A DNA stretch of 64,000 nt from an uncultured Desulfofustis sp. Lineage in GTDB: Bacteria; Desulfobacterota; Desulfobulbia; Desulfobulbales; Desulfocapsaceae. The notes under the pieces were generated by a model that searched no databases, was not told the DNA's origin, and worked only from the letters and a program-made list of their open reading frames with translations. The stretch covers positions 40,588 to 104,587 of the forward strand of contig CAJQNS010000010.1 in NCBI GenBank assembly GCA_905479735.1, in the 5' to 3' direction. Positions 46,186 to 54,564 of the stretch are shown here, piece after piece (position 1 is the stretch's first letter; each line of letters begins with the position of its first letter). Position numbers and translations under genes: made by a program.

Positions 46186-47199
46186 ATGGAGAATTTTCCG
46201 AACTATATTAAGATCCTCATGAAGCCCGAATCTTACGGTCATCCGGCTGATGAGGTCCAACTCATTCAGACCCATATATCCTACGTGTTTATTGCGGGGG
46301 ATTTTGTCTATAAATTCAAGAAACCGATGAATTTCGGTTTTCTTGATTTTTCCACTTTGGCCAAGCGGGCCCACTACTGTCTTCAGGAGATCTCGTTGAA
46401 CCGGCGCCTCTGTCCTGAGATCTATCTCGAGCGTGTCTCAGTGACCAGGGCGGCTGGAACGTATGAGCTTAACGGTGACGGTGAGATAGTTGAATACGGG
46501 GTGAAGATGCGCCGCCTGAAAGAAGAGCAGATGATGGGCAGGGTCCTGGCCGCCGGTGCCTTGACACCCACCCACCTGGACCTCATCGTCGACACCCTGG
46601 TGCCCTTTTACGAGTCAGCCGAAGTCAACGACGAGATCAGGTCCTATGGCCGGGCCGAGGCAGTAGCCGTCAACGTGGTCGAAAATTTCGAACAGACCGA
46701 ATCCTTTGTCGACGGACCGGCGTTAAGCAGAGAGCAATTAATTTCTATCAGGACCTATGCCCTGGATGTTCTGCAACATGAGGAGAGGTTTAACAAGCGA
46801 ATTGACGACGAGAGAATAAGGGACTGCCACGGCGATCTGTACTCGGCCAATATCTGCCTCGACGACAAGGTGTACATTTTTGATTGTATCGAGTTCAACG
46901 ACCGCTTTCGCTATAGCGATGTGGCTGGTGACATCGGTTTTCTGGCCATGGATCTCGATTTTCACAAGCTCGACAACCTGGCCGATCATTTTGTTGCCCG
47001 CTATGTTGAGCAATCCGGAGACCAGGGTCTGCTGGACCTGATTGCCTTTTACAAATGCTACCGGGCCTATGTCCGGGGCAAGATCAACCTGTTCACTGCC
47101 GCTGATCCCGGGGTCGACCCCGAGACCGCGACCGGCTGCACCGAACAGGCAAAACGCTATTTCCAGCTGGCGCAGCGCTATGCCCAGGCAGATCGATAG
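46186..47199 (+). CDS. Aminoglycoside-phosphotransferase-like kinase (COG2187 type)
   Basis: 337 residues, AAGGAAA upstream. The kinase-like fold shows VYKFKKPMNFGFLDFS near the N-terminus, the catalytic loop DCHGDLYSANICL and the metal-binding IFDCIEFNDRFRYSD. This family is often fused to a C-terminal P-loop kinase; here that half is encoded by the next gene, overlapping by 20 bases in another frame. The substrate is unknown; there is no reason to think of antibiotic resistance. Confidence 0.85.
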   Translation: MENFPNYIKILMKPESYGHPADEVQLIQTHISYVFIAGDFVYKFKKPMNFGFLDFSTLAKRAHYCLQEISLNRRLCPEIYLERVSVTRAAGTYELNGDGEIVEYGVKMRRLKEEQMMGRVLAAGALTPTHLDLIVDTLVPFYESAEVNDEIRSYGRAEAVAVNVVENFEQTESFVDGPALSREQLISIRTYALDVLQHEERFNKRIDDERIRDCHGDLYSANICLDDKVYIFDCIEFNDRFRYSDVAGDIGFLAMDLDFHKLDNLADHFVARYVEQSGDQGLLDLIAFYKCYRAYVRGKINLFTAADPGVDPETATGCTEQAKRYFQLAQRYAQADR

Positions 47200-47755
47200 G
47201 TCGAAGGTCGTTGTTTTTTTTGGCCTGACCGGTTCCGGCAAAAGCTATCTGGGCAAACGCTGGGCGGCTGAGAGGGGGTACCCTTATTTCAACAGTGACC
47301 AGGTGCGAAAAGAACTGGCCGGGGTGGCTCCGGAGAGCAGGCACCATGTCCCTTTCAATGAAGGTTTATACAGCCCGGATATGACCCGGCAGACTTACGA
47401 TGAAATGGCTCTCCGTGCTCTAGCAGCACTCCGGGACAATGAAGCCGGGGTGGCGATGGATGGCTCCTACGGAGCTGAGAAACAGCGGCTCCAAGTGGTT
47501 GACGCCCTCAGCAGTCGAGGTGCCATATTTTTCGTCCATTGTCATTGCCAGGAGTCGGTTGCCAGAGCCCGCTTTCAGCTTCGGGCTGCAGATTCCGGGG
47601 CGGTTTCGGATGGCCGATGGGAGATCTATGTCGGCCAGAAAAATAGTTTCGAGATGCCAAAACAGCTAAAAGGAGCCTCTCTGCTGGACCTGGATACCGA
47701 TGAGTCTATCGGAGCACTGATCACCCGGGTCGATAATTTTATAAAGAGCAACTAG
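47180..47755 (+). CDS. P-loop kinase, partner of the APH-like kinase (COG0645 type)
   Basis: 191 residues from the ATG at 47180, inside the 3' end of the previous gene. FFGLTGSGKSYLGKRWA is the Walker A motif and FNSDQVRKELAG the following conserved segment; VHCHCQESVARARFQLR belongs to the lid region. In many bacteria this is the C-terminal half of a single protein with the APH-like domain. Here it seems to be a separate chain made by coupled translation. The reaction is unknown. Confidence 0.85.
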   Translation: MPRQIDRSKVVVFFGLTGSGKSYLGKRWAAERGYPYFNSDQVRKELAGVAPESRHHVPFNEGLYSPDMTRQTYDEMALRALAALRDNEAGVAMDGSYGAEKQRLQVVDALSSRGAIFFVHCHCQESVARARFQLRAADSGAVSDGRWEIYVGQKNSFEMPKQLKGASLLDLDTDESIGALITRVDNFIKSN

Positions 47756-47804
47756 TTGAAACCAAATGGGATCACAGAACCCACAACCTTAACGGCTAAA
47801 AACA

Positions 47805-48275
47805 ATGGTGAGCAGCGTGTACAGAAGGATTTACTTTATCAGATACCCGAAGGACATAAGCGACAAGCCGATCATTTACCGGCTGATCAAACAGTACGAT
47901 GTCGAGGTGAATATTCTCAGAGCGAATATTCTCCCGCAACGGGAGGGAATTCTGATCATCGAATTGGCCGGCGCCAAGTCGAACATCAAAGACGGTCTTG
48001 AATATTTGAAGCAGCTTGGTGTCACCATAGAACGACTGGCAACGCGTATCCGCCGTGATGAAGAGCGCTGTTTTCAATGTGGGGCCTGTACGGGGGTCTG
48101 CCCGGTGGCCGCACTTTATATCAGACGGGAGGATATGGCGGTGCTTTTCGAGGCAGACAAATGTACGGGTTGCAACCAGTGTGTATTGATCTGTCCGGTT
48201 CGGGCGATGGAAATGTCGCTTGGAGATGAGTGGCTCGAGACCGATGCGATGGCCAAAGCACCGCTTTTTTCCTGA
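47805..48275 (+). CDS. NIL-domain ferredoxin, two [4Fe-4S] clusters
   Basis: 156 residues. The N-terminal ~75 residues are a NIL/ACT-like domain (PIIYRLIKQYDVEVNILRAN). The C-terminal half binds two [4Fe-4S] clusters: CFQCGACTGVCPV and CTGCNQCVLICPV. Proteins of this design are common in sulfate reducers and methanogens and are tied to sulfur transfer in homocysteine or cysteine biosynthesis in several anaerobes. It follows the kinase gene by 49 bases. Confidence 0.9.
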   Translation: MVSSVYRRIYFIRYPKDISDKPIIYRLIKQYDVEVNILRANILPQREGILIIELAGAKSNIKDGLEYLKQLGVTIERLATRIRRDEERCFQCGACTGVCPVAALYIRREDMAVLFEADKCTGCNQCVLICPVRAMEMSLGDEWLETDAMAKAPLFS

Positions 48276-48335
48276 AATCAGATGATGCCCTGATCTGCTA
48301 ACACCTCTATCGGCCCTGTCAGGCCTCGGTGGGTA

Positions 48336-49115
48336 TCAGTCCATGAAATTCATCCAATCCGGAAGGGAGAGGTTCTTGAACCAGTGCCCGATACCGTATT
48401 TGGGCGGCGTACCTGCCTCAATTAAATCCAATATCTCCCGGGCCTGGGGCGCGACGGTGGAATCGGGATGCATGGCAAGAATATAGTTGAGTCTTGTTTC
48501 AGCCTGGGAGTACTTTTCCGTGCGCAGATAAAACTCAACCACATTGAACTCGTGGTTGACCAGGAACTCCGTTGCTGCCTTGATGCGGGCCTGTGCCTCT
48601 TCATTGTAGGGTGATTCAGGAAAGGCCCGGAGAAGGTCTTCGAAGGCCTGGATCGACTCGATCGCTCCGGTTATATCTCGATCGATCCGGTCGATCCGGT
48701 TGTAGCTGCACATCCCCTTCTGATACATTACATAGGAGATGGCCTCGTTGGTCGGGTGACGTTCTTCAAATTCTCTATAGAGAACCAGCGCTTCTTCGTA
48801 GCGCTCCATATAATAACTGCTGTCCGCAGCTTTGAGCTCCGCCAGAGGCGCTTGGGGGCTGAACGGATAGCGGTCGAGAATCTCGTTGAAATATTCGATT
48901 GCCAGAAAATACTTGCCGATGTTGAACTCTTCCATTCCCTTGATGATCAGCTGCTCGGCCGGCAGCTGAACGTCCGCCTTCTCGCCGATTCGAAAGGTCT
49001 CTTTCATGGTGGTACAGCTGGAAACAAAGACGAGCAGCGAGATAGCAACCAACAGAATGGCGTACCCGGGCATCCGGCTCGTGGACCTGGTATGAGCGCA
49101 TTTTCGTTCAATCAT
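48336..49115 (-). CDS. bamD: Outer membrane assembly lipoprotein BamD
   Basis: 259 residues. A lipoprotein signal (AILLVAISLLVFVSSC) ends in the lipidated Cys. The mature part has the TPR repeats of BamD (GMEEFNIGKYFLAIEYFNEILDR at the start; YNEEAQARIKAATEFL later). It belongs to the BAM complex, which inserts beta-barrel proteins in the outer membrane. The ATG at 49073 would give a cleaner signal peptide. It follows trxB by 13 bases. Confidence 0.92.
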   Translation of the reverse strand: MIERKCAHTRSTSRMPGYAILLVAISLLVFVSSCTTMKETFRIGEKADVQLPAEQLIIKGMEEFNIGKYFLAIEYFNEILDRYPFSPQAPLAELKAADSSYYMERYEEALVLYREFEERHPTNEAISYVMYQKGMCSYNRIDRIDRDITGAIESIQAFEDLLRAFPESPYNEEAQARIKAATEFLVNHEFNVVEFYLRTEKYSQAETRLNYILAMHPDSTVAPQAREILDLIEAGTPPKYGIGHWFKNLSLPDWMNFMD

Positions 49116-49128
49116 GTCAGAGTTGGTC

Positions 49129-50067
49129 TCAATTTTCAGATCTGCTTTTCAGATAATGCTCTGCCGCGATTACCGAATTCGCCCCCTCGCCGCAGGCGTT
49201 GACAATCTGGCGCATTAGCTTGCTTCTAATGTCGCCGGCGGCAAATACACCGGAAACCGAGGTAAGGGTTTCGGCATCAGTTGGAATAAAGCCCCATTGA
49301 TCGGCCTTCAGTTCTTCCAAGGGCAGTATTGCGTTGTTCGGGGTAATACCGATGAGTACGAACACTCCCTGAACTTCCAGAGCGGAGGTGCTACCGTCAT
49401 TGTCGACCAGTTGCAGCCTCTCGACTTCCTTGTCGCCTTCGATGGAGGTGACCTGAGAGTTCCATACGTAGTCGATCTTCTTATTCGCAAAGGCAATTTC
49501 CTGCAGAACCTTGACGGCGCGCAACTCATCCCGCCGATGAATAATAGTCACCTTGCTGGCGAATCTGGTCAGGTAGTCAGCCTCCTCGACGGCCGTGTCG
49601 CCACCACCGATAACGGCGACATGCATGTCCCGGTAAAACGGGGCATCACAGGTCCCGCAGTAGGAAACGCCTTTGCCGGCCAATTCGGCCTCGCCCGGAA
49701 CTCCGATCTTGTTGGGGCTGGCTCCGGTGCAGATGATCAAAGCATCGCAGGTGAGAGAAGATCCATCGCCGAAGACGATGCGTTTGGAATCCGGATCGCT
49801 GAGCTCGACGGAGGCTACCTCTTTGGTCAGGATGTTGACATCGAACTTTTTGGCATGAGCGGTCATGTTATCAATCAGGTCGAAACCGGAAATTCCGTCG
49901 GGAAAACCGGGGTAATTATCGACCCAGTCGGTGGTCAGAACCTGCCCTCCCGGCGCACCTTTTTCGATCAGCACATGATCTATGCGTGCCCGTGATGCAT
50001 AAAGCCCAGCGCTAAGACCAGCCGGACCTGCTCCAAGGATGACCAGCTCAAAATGGCTTTTTTCCAT
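49129..50067 (-). CDS. trxB: Thioredoxin reductase
   Basis: 312 residues. It has the FAD-binding GAGPAGLSAGLYASRA, the redox pair in YCGTCDAPFY, the second nucleotide-binding site VIGGGDTAVEEADYL and the C-terminal GVFAAGDIRSK. It reduces thioredoxin, encoded directly upstream. The nucleotide preference (NADPH or other) cannot be set here. Confidence 0.96.
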   Translation of the reverse strand: MEKSHFELVILGAGPAGLSAGLYASRARIDHVLIEKGAPGGQVLTTDWVDNYPGFPDGISGFDLIDNMTAHAKKFDVNILTKEVASVELSDPDSKRIVFGDGSSLTCDALIICTGASPNKIGVPGEAELAGKGVSYCGTCDAPFYRDMHVAVIGGGDTAVEEADYLTRFASKVTIIHRRDELRAVKVLQEIAFANKKIDYVWNSQVTSIEGDKEVERLQLVDNDGSTSALEVQGVFVLIGITPNNAILPLEELKADQWGFIPTDAETLTSVSGVFAAGDIRSKLMRQIVNACGEGANSVIAAEHYLKSRSEN

Positions 50068-50107
50068 TGTAATCAGATGAGAAAAGTAGTGGCGATTAAG
50101 ATAACGG

Positions 50108-50434
50108 CTACAGGGCTTTGTTAATCAGATCGACAAGTTGAGTTTTGCCAACTGCACCGGTAATTTGATCGACCACTTCGCCGCCTCTGAAGAGAATGAG
50201 AGTGGGAATAGCCCGGATTCCGAATTTGCCCGGTGTCACAGGATTATCATCGACATTCATCTTGGCGATCGAGAGCTTGCCTTCATATTCCTCAGCCAGT
50301 TCCTCGACCACCGGGCCGATTGCTTTGCAGGGGCCGCACCAGGGTGCCCAGAAATCAACCAGCGTCGGCTGATCCGAACCAATGGCTGAATCAAATTCGG
50401 CATCATTTAACTGCAGGACTTTATCACTGGCCAT
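50108..50434 (-). CDS. trxA: Thioredoxin
   Basis: 108 residues with TLVDFWAPWCGPCKAIGP and the cis-Pro segment GIRAIPTLILF. AAGGAGA lies just before the ATG. A general dithiol reductant, made with its reductase trxB 40 bases downstream. Confidence 0.97.
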   Translation of the reverse strand: MASDKVLQLNDAEFDSAIGSDQPTLVDFWAPWCGPCKAIGPVVEELAEEYEGKLSIAKMNVDDNPVTPGKFGIRAIPTLILFRGGEVVDQITGAVGKTQLVDLINKAL

Positions 50435-50771
50435 TTTAATTCTCCTTAGGAAAAAATTAATTTTGTTTTCAAGTAGTTAATGCAGTCCTGACAGACGTGC
50501 ACAGGCCAGTCCAGTTTACCTTCTGACCGTCATACTGACAAGAAAAAACTGGGCGGCAACTTGGGTAGATTCAATATGGTTTGTTACTTTGTGCATAAAA
50601 CGGTAAAGATCAAGGGTGATGAGAGGTTTGACATGGAAAAGTCGGCCATGATATAGTGACTCCTCCTGCGGTGACGGGGGAGCAAGCCTAAGCAATTTAA
50701 ATAATTACAACTGTCTGGCAATAACCAGGAATTGTCCTGGCTGTTTTCAGAAAGCGATCGGAGCAGAAAAT
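50435..50771. other. Intergenic region between trxA and hemL
   Basis: About 337 bases, no gene seen. It contains the trxA ribosome-binding site at its left end and the hemL promoter near its right end. An imperfect hairpin built on CTCC/GGGAG lies between that promoter and hemL (about 50660-50685). Confidence 0.5.
50628..50657 (+). promoter_or_regulatory. Sigma-70 promoter for hemL
   Basis: TTGACA at 50628-50633, 18-base spacer, TATAGT at 50652-50657. The start would be near 50664, giving a leader of roughly 108 bases. Confidence 0.65.
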
Positions 50772-52064
50772 ATGAACAAAAATCAGTCAAAAAAGATGTT
50801 TGAGAAGGCCTCCCGAGTAATCCCTGGTGGCGTAAACAGTCCGGTGCGTGCCTTTCGGTCCGTGGGCAGCGAGCCGCTGTTCATCAGCAGCGCCCAAGGG
50901 GCCCGGGTAACAGATGTGGATGGCAATGAATTCATTGATTTCGTCTGCTCGTGGGGGCCGATGATAGCTGGACACGCCCATCCGGAGATCGTCACAGCGG
51001 TAAAGGAAACGGCAGCAAAAGGGACCAGCTTCGGGGCTCCCACGCCAAATGAAATAACCCTTGCCGAACTGGTGGTCGAGGCGGTTCCCTCAATCGAGAA
51101 AGTGAGGTTAGTAAACTCTGGAACCGAGGCCACCATGAGCGCCATTAGGCTTGCCCGGGGATTTACCGGCAAAAATATCGTGGTCAAATTCGATGGCTGC
51201 TACCATGGGCACGCCGATTCATTTCTGGTCAAAGCCGGCTCGGGGGTTGCGACTCTTGGTATTCCCGGCAGCCCCGGCGTCCCCGAAGATGTCGTCAAAA
51301 ACACCATATCCATTGGCTATAACGATATTGAAACGCTTGAAAAGACATTGCTGGATGACTCCCTCGACATTGCCTGCCTGATCATGGAGCCGGTGGCAGG
51401 AAACATGGGCTGTGTCATTCCAGACCGTGCTTTTCTGGAGCGGGTCCGTTCGCTTACCCGTGAACGGGGTATCGTCTTGATTTTCGATGAGGTCATTACC
51501 GGGTTCCGGCTGGCCTATGGCGGCGCCCAGGAATACTTTGGTGTGACCCCCGATATGACCTGCCTTGGCAAGATCATCGGTGGGGGGCTGCCGGTGGGAG
51601 CATATGGCGGGCGGGCTGAAATAATGGATCAGATCGCTCCTGACGGTCCGGTCTATCAAGCTGGAACCCTGTCGGGCAATCCACTGGCCATGGCGGCCGG
51701 CATTGCCACTTTGAAGTTATTGCAGAAGCCGGGTTTTTATGAGGCCCTGAACGAAAAATCGGCAGAGTGTGCCGGTCGGTTGCAAGAGATAGGCGAGAAG
51801 TCAGGGCTTGCGGTCCAGCTTAACCATATTGGATCATTGATGACCGTCTTTTTTACCGACCAGAAAGTGGTTGACTTTGATTCGGCGATGTCGGCCGATA
51901 CCGATCGTTACGGTGAACACTTCCGCAACATGCTGTCCCAGGGAGTCTACCTCGCGCCATCGCAGTTTGAGGTTGCCTTCATCTCCTCTGCTCATGGTCC
52001 AGAGGAACTGGAAACGCTGGCAAAAATGACTGAATGGTCATTCAAAAAATTGGCGGAAAAGTAA
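50772..52064 (+). CDS. hemL: Glutamate-1-semialdehyde 2,1-aminomutase
   Basis: 430 residues. It makes 5-aminolevulinate in the C5 route to tetrapyrroles, needed here for siroheme of DsrAB as well as for haem. Features are GGVNSPVRAFRSVG, NSGTEATMSAIRLARG, the PLP-Lys segment TCLGKIIGGGLPVGAYGG and GTLSGNPLAMAAG. It has its own upstream promoter and is followed by the atp promoter. Confidence 0.97.
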   Translation: MNKNQSKKMFEKASRVIPGGVNSPVRAFRSVGSEPLFISSAQGARVTDVDGNEFIDFVCSWGPMIAGHAHPEIVTAVKETAAKGTSFGAPTPNEITLAELVVEAVPSIEKVRLVNSGTEATMSAIRLARGFTGKNIVVKFDGCYHGHADSFLVKAGSGVATLGIPGSPGVPEDVVKNTISIGYNDIETLEKTLLDDSLDIACLIMEPVAGNMGCVIPDRAFLERVRSLTRERGIVLIFDEVITGFRLAYGGAQEYFGVTPDMTCLGKIIGGGLPVGAYGGRAEIMDQIAPDGPVYQAGTLSGNPLAMAAGIATLKLLQKPGFYEALNEKSAECAGRLQEIGEKSGLAVQLNHIGSLMTVFFTDQKVVDFDSAMSADTDRYGEHFRNMLSQGVYLAPSQFEVAFISSAHGPEELETLAKMTEWSFKKLAEK

Positions 52065-52072
52065 AAAATCCA

Positions 52073-52101
52073 TTGACTTTGAGCAGGAGGCGTGCTACCA
52101 A
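52073..52101 (+). promoter_or_regulatory. Candidate promoter for the atp(Z)IBE cluster
   Basis: TTGACT at 52073-52078, 17-base spacer ending in TGC, then TACCAA at 52096-52101 (extended minus-10 type). It starts just after the hemL stop, 80 bases before the first atp gene. Confidence 0.5.
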
Positions 52102-52152
52102 ACGCTTTGGAATTCGAAGCGAGAATTTCGGTGTTTTGGTGAGCTGACAGAG

Positions 52153-52410
52153 ATGTCCGATTTCAAGAAAGAAATGATGTTTCTTCTGGGACATTACGGC
52201 CACATAGGCATCACCTTTGTTGCTTCGATTTTCCTCGGTATGGGTGGCGGGATTCTGCTCGACCAGAAAGTGTTCGATGGTCGTACGGCTCCCTGGTTCA
52301 CCTTTATCGGGCTGGCATTCGGGATAGCAGCCGGTTTCAAGAGTCTGTTCGATATTCTCTGGAAAAGCAGCAAAGAACTGGAGAAGGACAAAACAGACCC
52401 GGAAAAATAA
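52153..52410 (+). CDS. atpZ: AtpZ/AtpI-type ATP synthase accessory protein
   Basis: 85 residues with two membrane helices. The first contains GITFVASIFLGMGGGILLDQKVF and the second AFGIAAGFKSLFDI; the Gly-rich hairpin and Asp between are typical of AtpZ-type subunits near ATP synthase genes. Such proteins help assemble the c-ring or transport Mg2+. It is two bases upstream of the next gene. A start codon earlier than 52153 is not evident. Confidence 0.8.
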   Translation: MSDFKKEMMFLLGHYGHIGITFVASIFLGMGGGILLDQKVFDGRTAPWFTFIGLAFGIAAGFKSLFDILWKSSKELEKDKTDPEK

Positions 52411-52412
52411 CG

Positions 52413-52823
52413 GTGCAAGAAAAGCTGTCTCTAAAAAGGATGCTGGCTCTGAGCTGGCTGTACCTGGCCGTTCTGGTGCTGGGATCATGGGTGATAAGTT
52501 CATGGTCGTTCGCCTGGGGGGTTCTGGTCGGCGGGGTCCTCTCCATCGCCAGTTTCCTGGTCTCTTACCGGGATGTGATGAAGTTCTTCGAGGCCCTCGA
52601 ACTGCAGCAGGGACAGTCCGCTAAGGCGGGTAAAAAGACGAAGAAGGGTTTGATTCTAAAGTTCTGGCTTCGGTTTTTTCTGATCGGGCTGGTACTGTTT
52701 TTCTTCATCAAGTATAGCAGTATCAACATATTCGGTCTGATTCTGGGGCTGACAACAGTAGTGTTTACCATCACATTTTCAGCCGTCGGCGTTGTCTGGA
52801 AATACTACTTCAGCAGGAGGTAA
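52413..52823 (+). CDS. atpI: ATP synthase subunit I-like protein
   Basis: 136 residues, GTG start two bases after atpZ. Four membrane helices in two pairs, separated by a Lys-rich stretch (QSAKAGKKTKKGLILKF). It resembles AtpI/ATP synthase protein I, a c-ring assembly factor. The sequence is poorly conserved, so the call leans on its place between atpZ and atpB. Confidence 0.75.
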   Translation: MQEKLSLKRMLALSWLYLAVLVLGSWVISSWSFAWGVLVGGVLSIASFLVSYRDVMKFFEALELQQGQSAKAGKKTKKGLILKFWLRFFLIGLVLFFFIKYSSINIFGLILGLTTVVFTITFSAVGVVWKYYFSRR

Positions 52824-52832
52824 AAAAGGATT

Positions 52833-53555
52833 ATGGAACATCCGATATTATTCATTTCCGTCATTCTGGAAGCCTTGGGGCTGCCGGTACCCCACGGTCC
52901 GGTTGGGCACACTTTTCTGGAACAGATTTGTGCACCCTATATGACGTATACATGGCTGGTAATGGCATTTCTGTACTTCGTGTCCAAATTGACCGTGAGT
53001 AATCTCGAGATGGTGCCGGGCAAGGGCCAGAATTTCTGGGAAATCGTTATTGGCGGCCTGGACGATTTCTTTGCCGAGAATATGGGCAGAAAGCTCACTG
53101 ACCAGTTCTTTCCAATGCTCACCACCTTCGGACTCTACATTGCCGTTGCCAACCTGATCGGCCTGATCCCCGGTTTCATGTCTCCGACTTCCAGTTTGAA
53201 CACCACACTGGCGCTGACCATCATAGTCTGGGTAAGTCATCATTATATCGGTATCCGTGAGCATGGCTTAAGCTATTACAAGCATTTTATGGGGCCGATG
53301 TGGTGGCTGGTGCCGCTCATGCTGCCAATCGAAATTATCAGTAACCTCGCCCGTCTGATCTCACTCTCTATTCGTCTGTTTGGCAACATCATGGCCAAAG
53401 AGACCCTGCTCGGCATTCTTTTCATGCTGGCCGGTGCCTTTTTTGCACCGCTGCCGATCATGATACTCGGAGTGCTGGTATCACTGGTTCAGGCGATGGT
53501 ATTTGTCCTGCTGGCCGTGGTCTACTTCGGTCAGGCCCAGGAACATGCACATTGA
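52833..53555 (+). CDS. atpB: ATP synthase subunit a
   Basis: 240 residues with five or six membrane helices. The essential Arg lies in LISLSIRLFGNIMAKE; PIEIISNLARL precedes it. It forms the ion half-channels of Fo. Located between atpI and atpE. Subunits b, delta, alpha, gamma, beta and epsilon are not next to it, as in several sulfate reducers where Fo and F1 genes are split. Confidence 0.95.
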   Translation: MEHPILFISVILEALGLPVPHGPVGHTFLEQICAPYMTYTWLVMAFLYFVSKLTVSNLEMVPGKGQNFWEIVIGGLDDFFAENMGRKLTDQFFPMLTTFGLYIAVANLIGLIPGFMSPTSSLNTTLALTIIVWVSHHYIGIREHGLSYYKHFMGPMWWLVPLMLPIEIISNLARLISLSIRLFGNIMAKETLLGILFMLAGAFFAPLPIMILGVLVSLVQAMVFVLLAVVYFGQAQEHAH

Positions 53556-53640
53556 TATTCAGGCTTAGCTGCCTGTTTTTGATCGCTTACAGATATAAAG
53601 GAAGAAGGCCAAATAAACTAACTTTTACAAGGAGAAAAAA

Positions 53641-53889
53641 ATGGAAGGTAATCTGCAATTAGCATTGATCTGTCTCGGCGCTGGACTCTCCATCGGTCTT
53701 GCTGCCATTGGCGCTGGTATTGGTATCGGTCTCGTCGGTCAGGGTGCAACCACTGGTCTGGCCCGTAATCCCGAAGTTCAGCCGAAACTGATGGTTTTCA
53801 TGATTCTCGGTATGGCTCTTGCCGAGTCAGTTGCTATTTACGGACTCGTTATTTCTTTGATTCTGCTCTACGCTAATCCGCTTATGTAG
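53641..53889 (+). CDS. atpE: ATP synthase subunit c
   Basis: 82 residues, two helices with the polar loop GLARNPEVQ and the ion-binding Glu in [17 protein letters not shown] lies just upstream. Gln and Val residues that mark Na+-binding c subunits are not at the expected places, so H+ coupling is more likely. This is the last gene of the cluster before a terminator. Confidence 0.95.
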   Translation: MEGNLQLALICLGAGLSIGLAAIGAGIGIGLVGQGATTGLARNPEVQPKLMVFMILGMALAESVAIYGLVISLILLYANPLM

Positions 53890-53906
53890 CTTAGAGTTTG
53901 AATTTC

Positions 53907-53960
53907 GCATCCATCCGGATGCTGCAAAGGGCCGCAGATTTTCTGCGGCCCTTTCTTTTT
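53907..53960 (+). terminator. Hairpin and Rho-independent terminator after atpE
   Basis: A small hairpin (GCATCC-ATCC-GGATGC, 53907-53922) is followed by a strong terminator at 53926-53954: AAAGGGCCGCAGA pairs with TCTGCGGCCCTTT (13 base pairs, loop TTT) and is followed by CTTTTT. Confidence 0.92.
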
Positions 53961-54023
53961 GGTCTCCGCGAATTACCGTAGAGGATGAGTTTCTCCGGTT
54001 TTGTTGATCTGGGGTAATCTAAA

Positions 54024-54166
54024 TAGTTTCCATCCGGAAACGAGGAATTTTCTTCAAGATCGAGGCGTGCGAGAAATTTAACTGCAGGCATATAATTGAT
54101 ATTCCCAGGATAAAATTTCGAGCACAACGAAGCGTGGACAAAAGGGACGTTTCCGGATGGAAACTA
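54024..54166. mobile_element. MITE-like element, copy A
   Basis: 143 bases bounded by perfect 19-base inverted repeats, TAGTTTCCATCCGGAAACG at the left and its reverse complement at the right. Each end can also fold on itself. TCTAAATA occurs both just before the left end (54018-54025) and just after the right end (54168-54175), suggesting a target duplication; a simple TA duplication is also possible. No coding capacity. Its inner part matches copy B at 56251-56392 in the opposite orientation. Confidence 0.65.
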
Positions 54167-54564
54167 CTCTAAATAATTGGATATAACCAGCGACAAGATC
54201 ATGCGTTGCCGCTTTCAGATGGGTAGAGGTGTTTCCTGCATCAATGGGCTGGGCAGCAATATCTGACTGAGCCTGAGGTCCAAGAAAGTGGACCCACTTC
54301 TCTTAAACATACTTCTACCTGTGGAGTGATGTTGACAAAAGCTCTCCGGGTAGGCAGGCCAAAGGTTAATTCAAACTTGCAACATTTCATCTCATGTTGC
54401 CAATATTTTGATTTTAAATAAGCGAGCGGCAGAGCTGGTTATTTTTTATCAATCTGTTCAGTTATCATATATGATTGCTGCGAGTTGTGTTATTGTTGAA
54501 TGCATTTTTATAGCGGATTTGACATCGACTAAGTTTTTCCCATTGCTCAACGGAGTCATAAACC
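54167..54564. other. Intergenic region upstream of the acyl-CoA ligase gene
   Basis: About 400 bases without a convincing gene. It holds three small symmetrical sites: GGTCCA-AGAAAG-TGGACC (54277-54294), GCAACAT-TTCATCTC-ATGTTGC (54379-54400) and the palindrome ATCATATATGAT (54464-54475). The second and third lie where a promoter or operator for the ligase gene would be, but no good minus-35/minus-10 pair is seen. Confidence 0.5.

Noticed and set aside
53641..53889. Subunit c as a Na+-translocating type
   Set aside because: The Glu-Ser pair is present, but the Gln thirteen residues before the loop Arg and the Val two before the Glu are not. The Na+ signature is incomplete.
54167..54310. Minus-strand protein-like fragment, and the GGTCCA/TGGACC repeat as a possible IS end
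   Set aside because: About 60 codons without a start, bounded by stops, and no transposase likeness. A six-base repeat alone is too little to call an insertion sequence.
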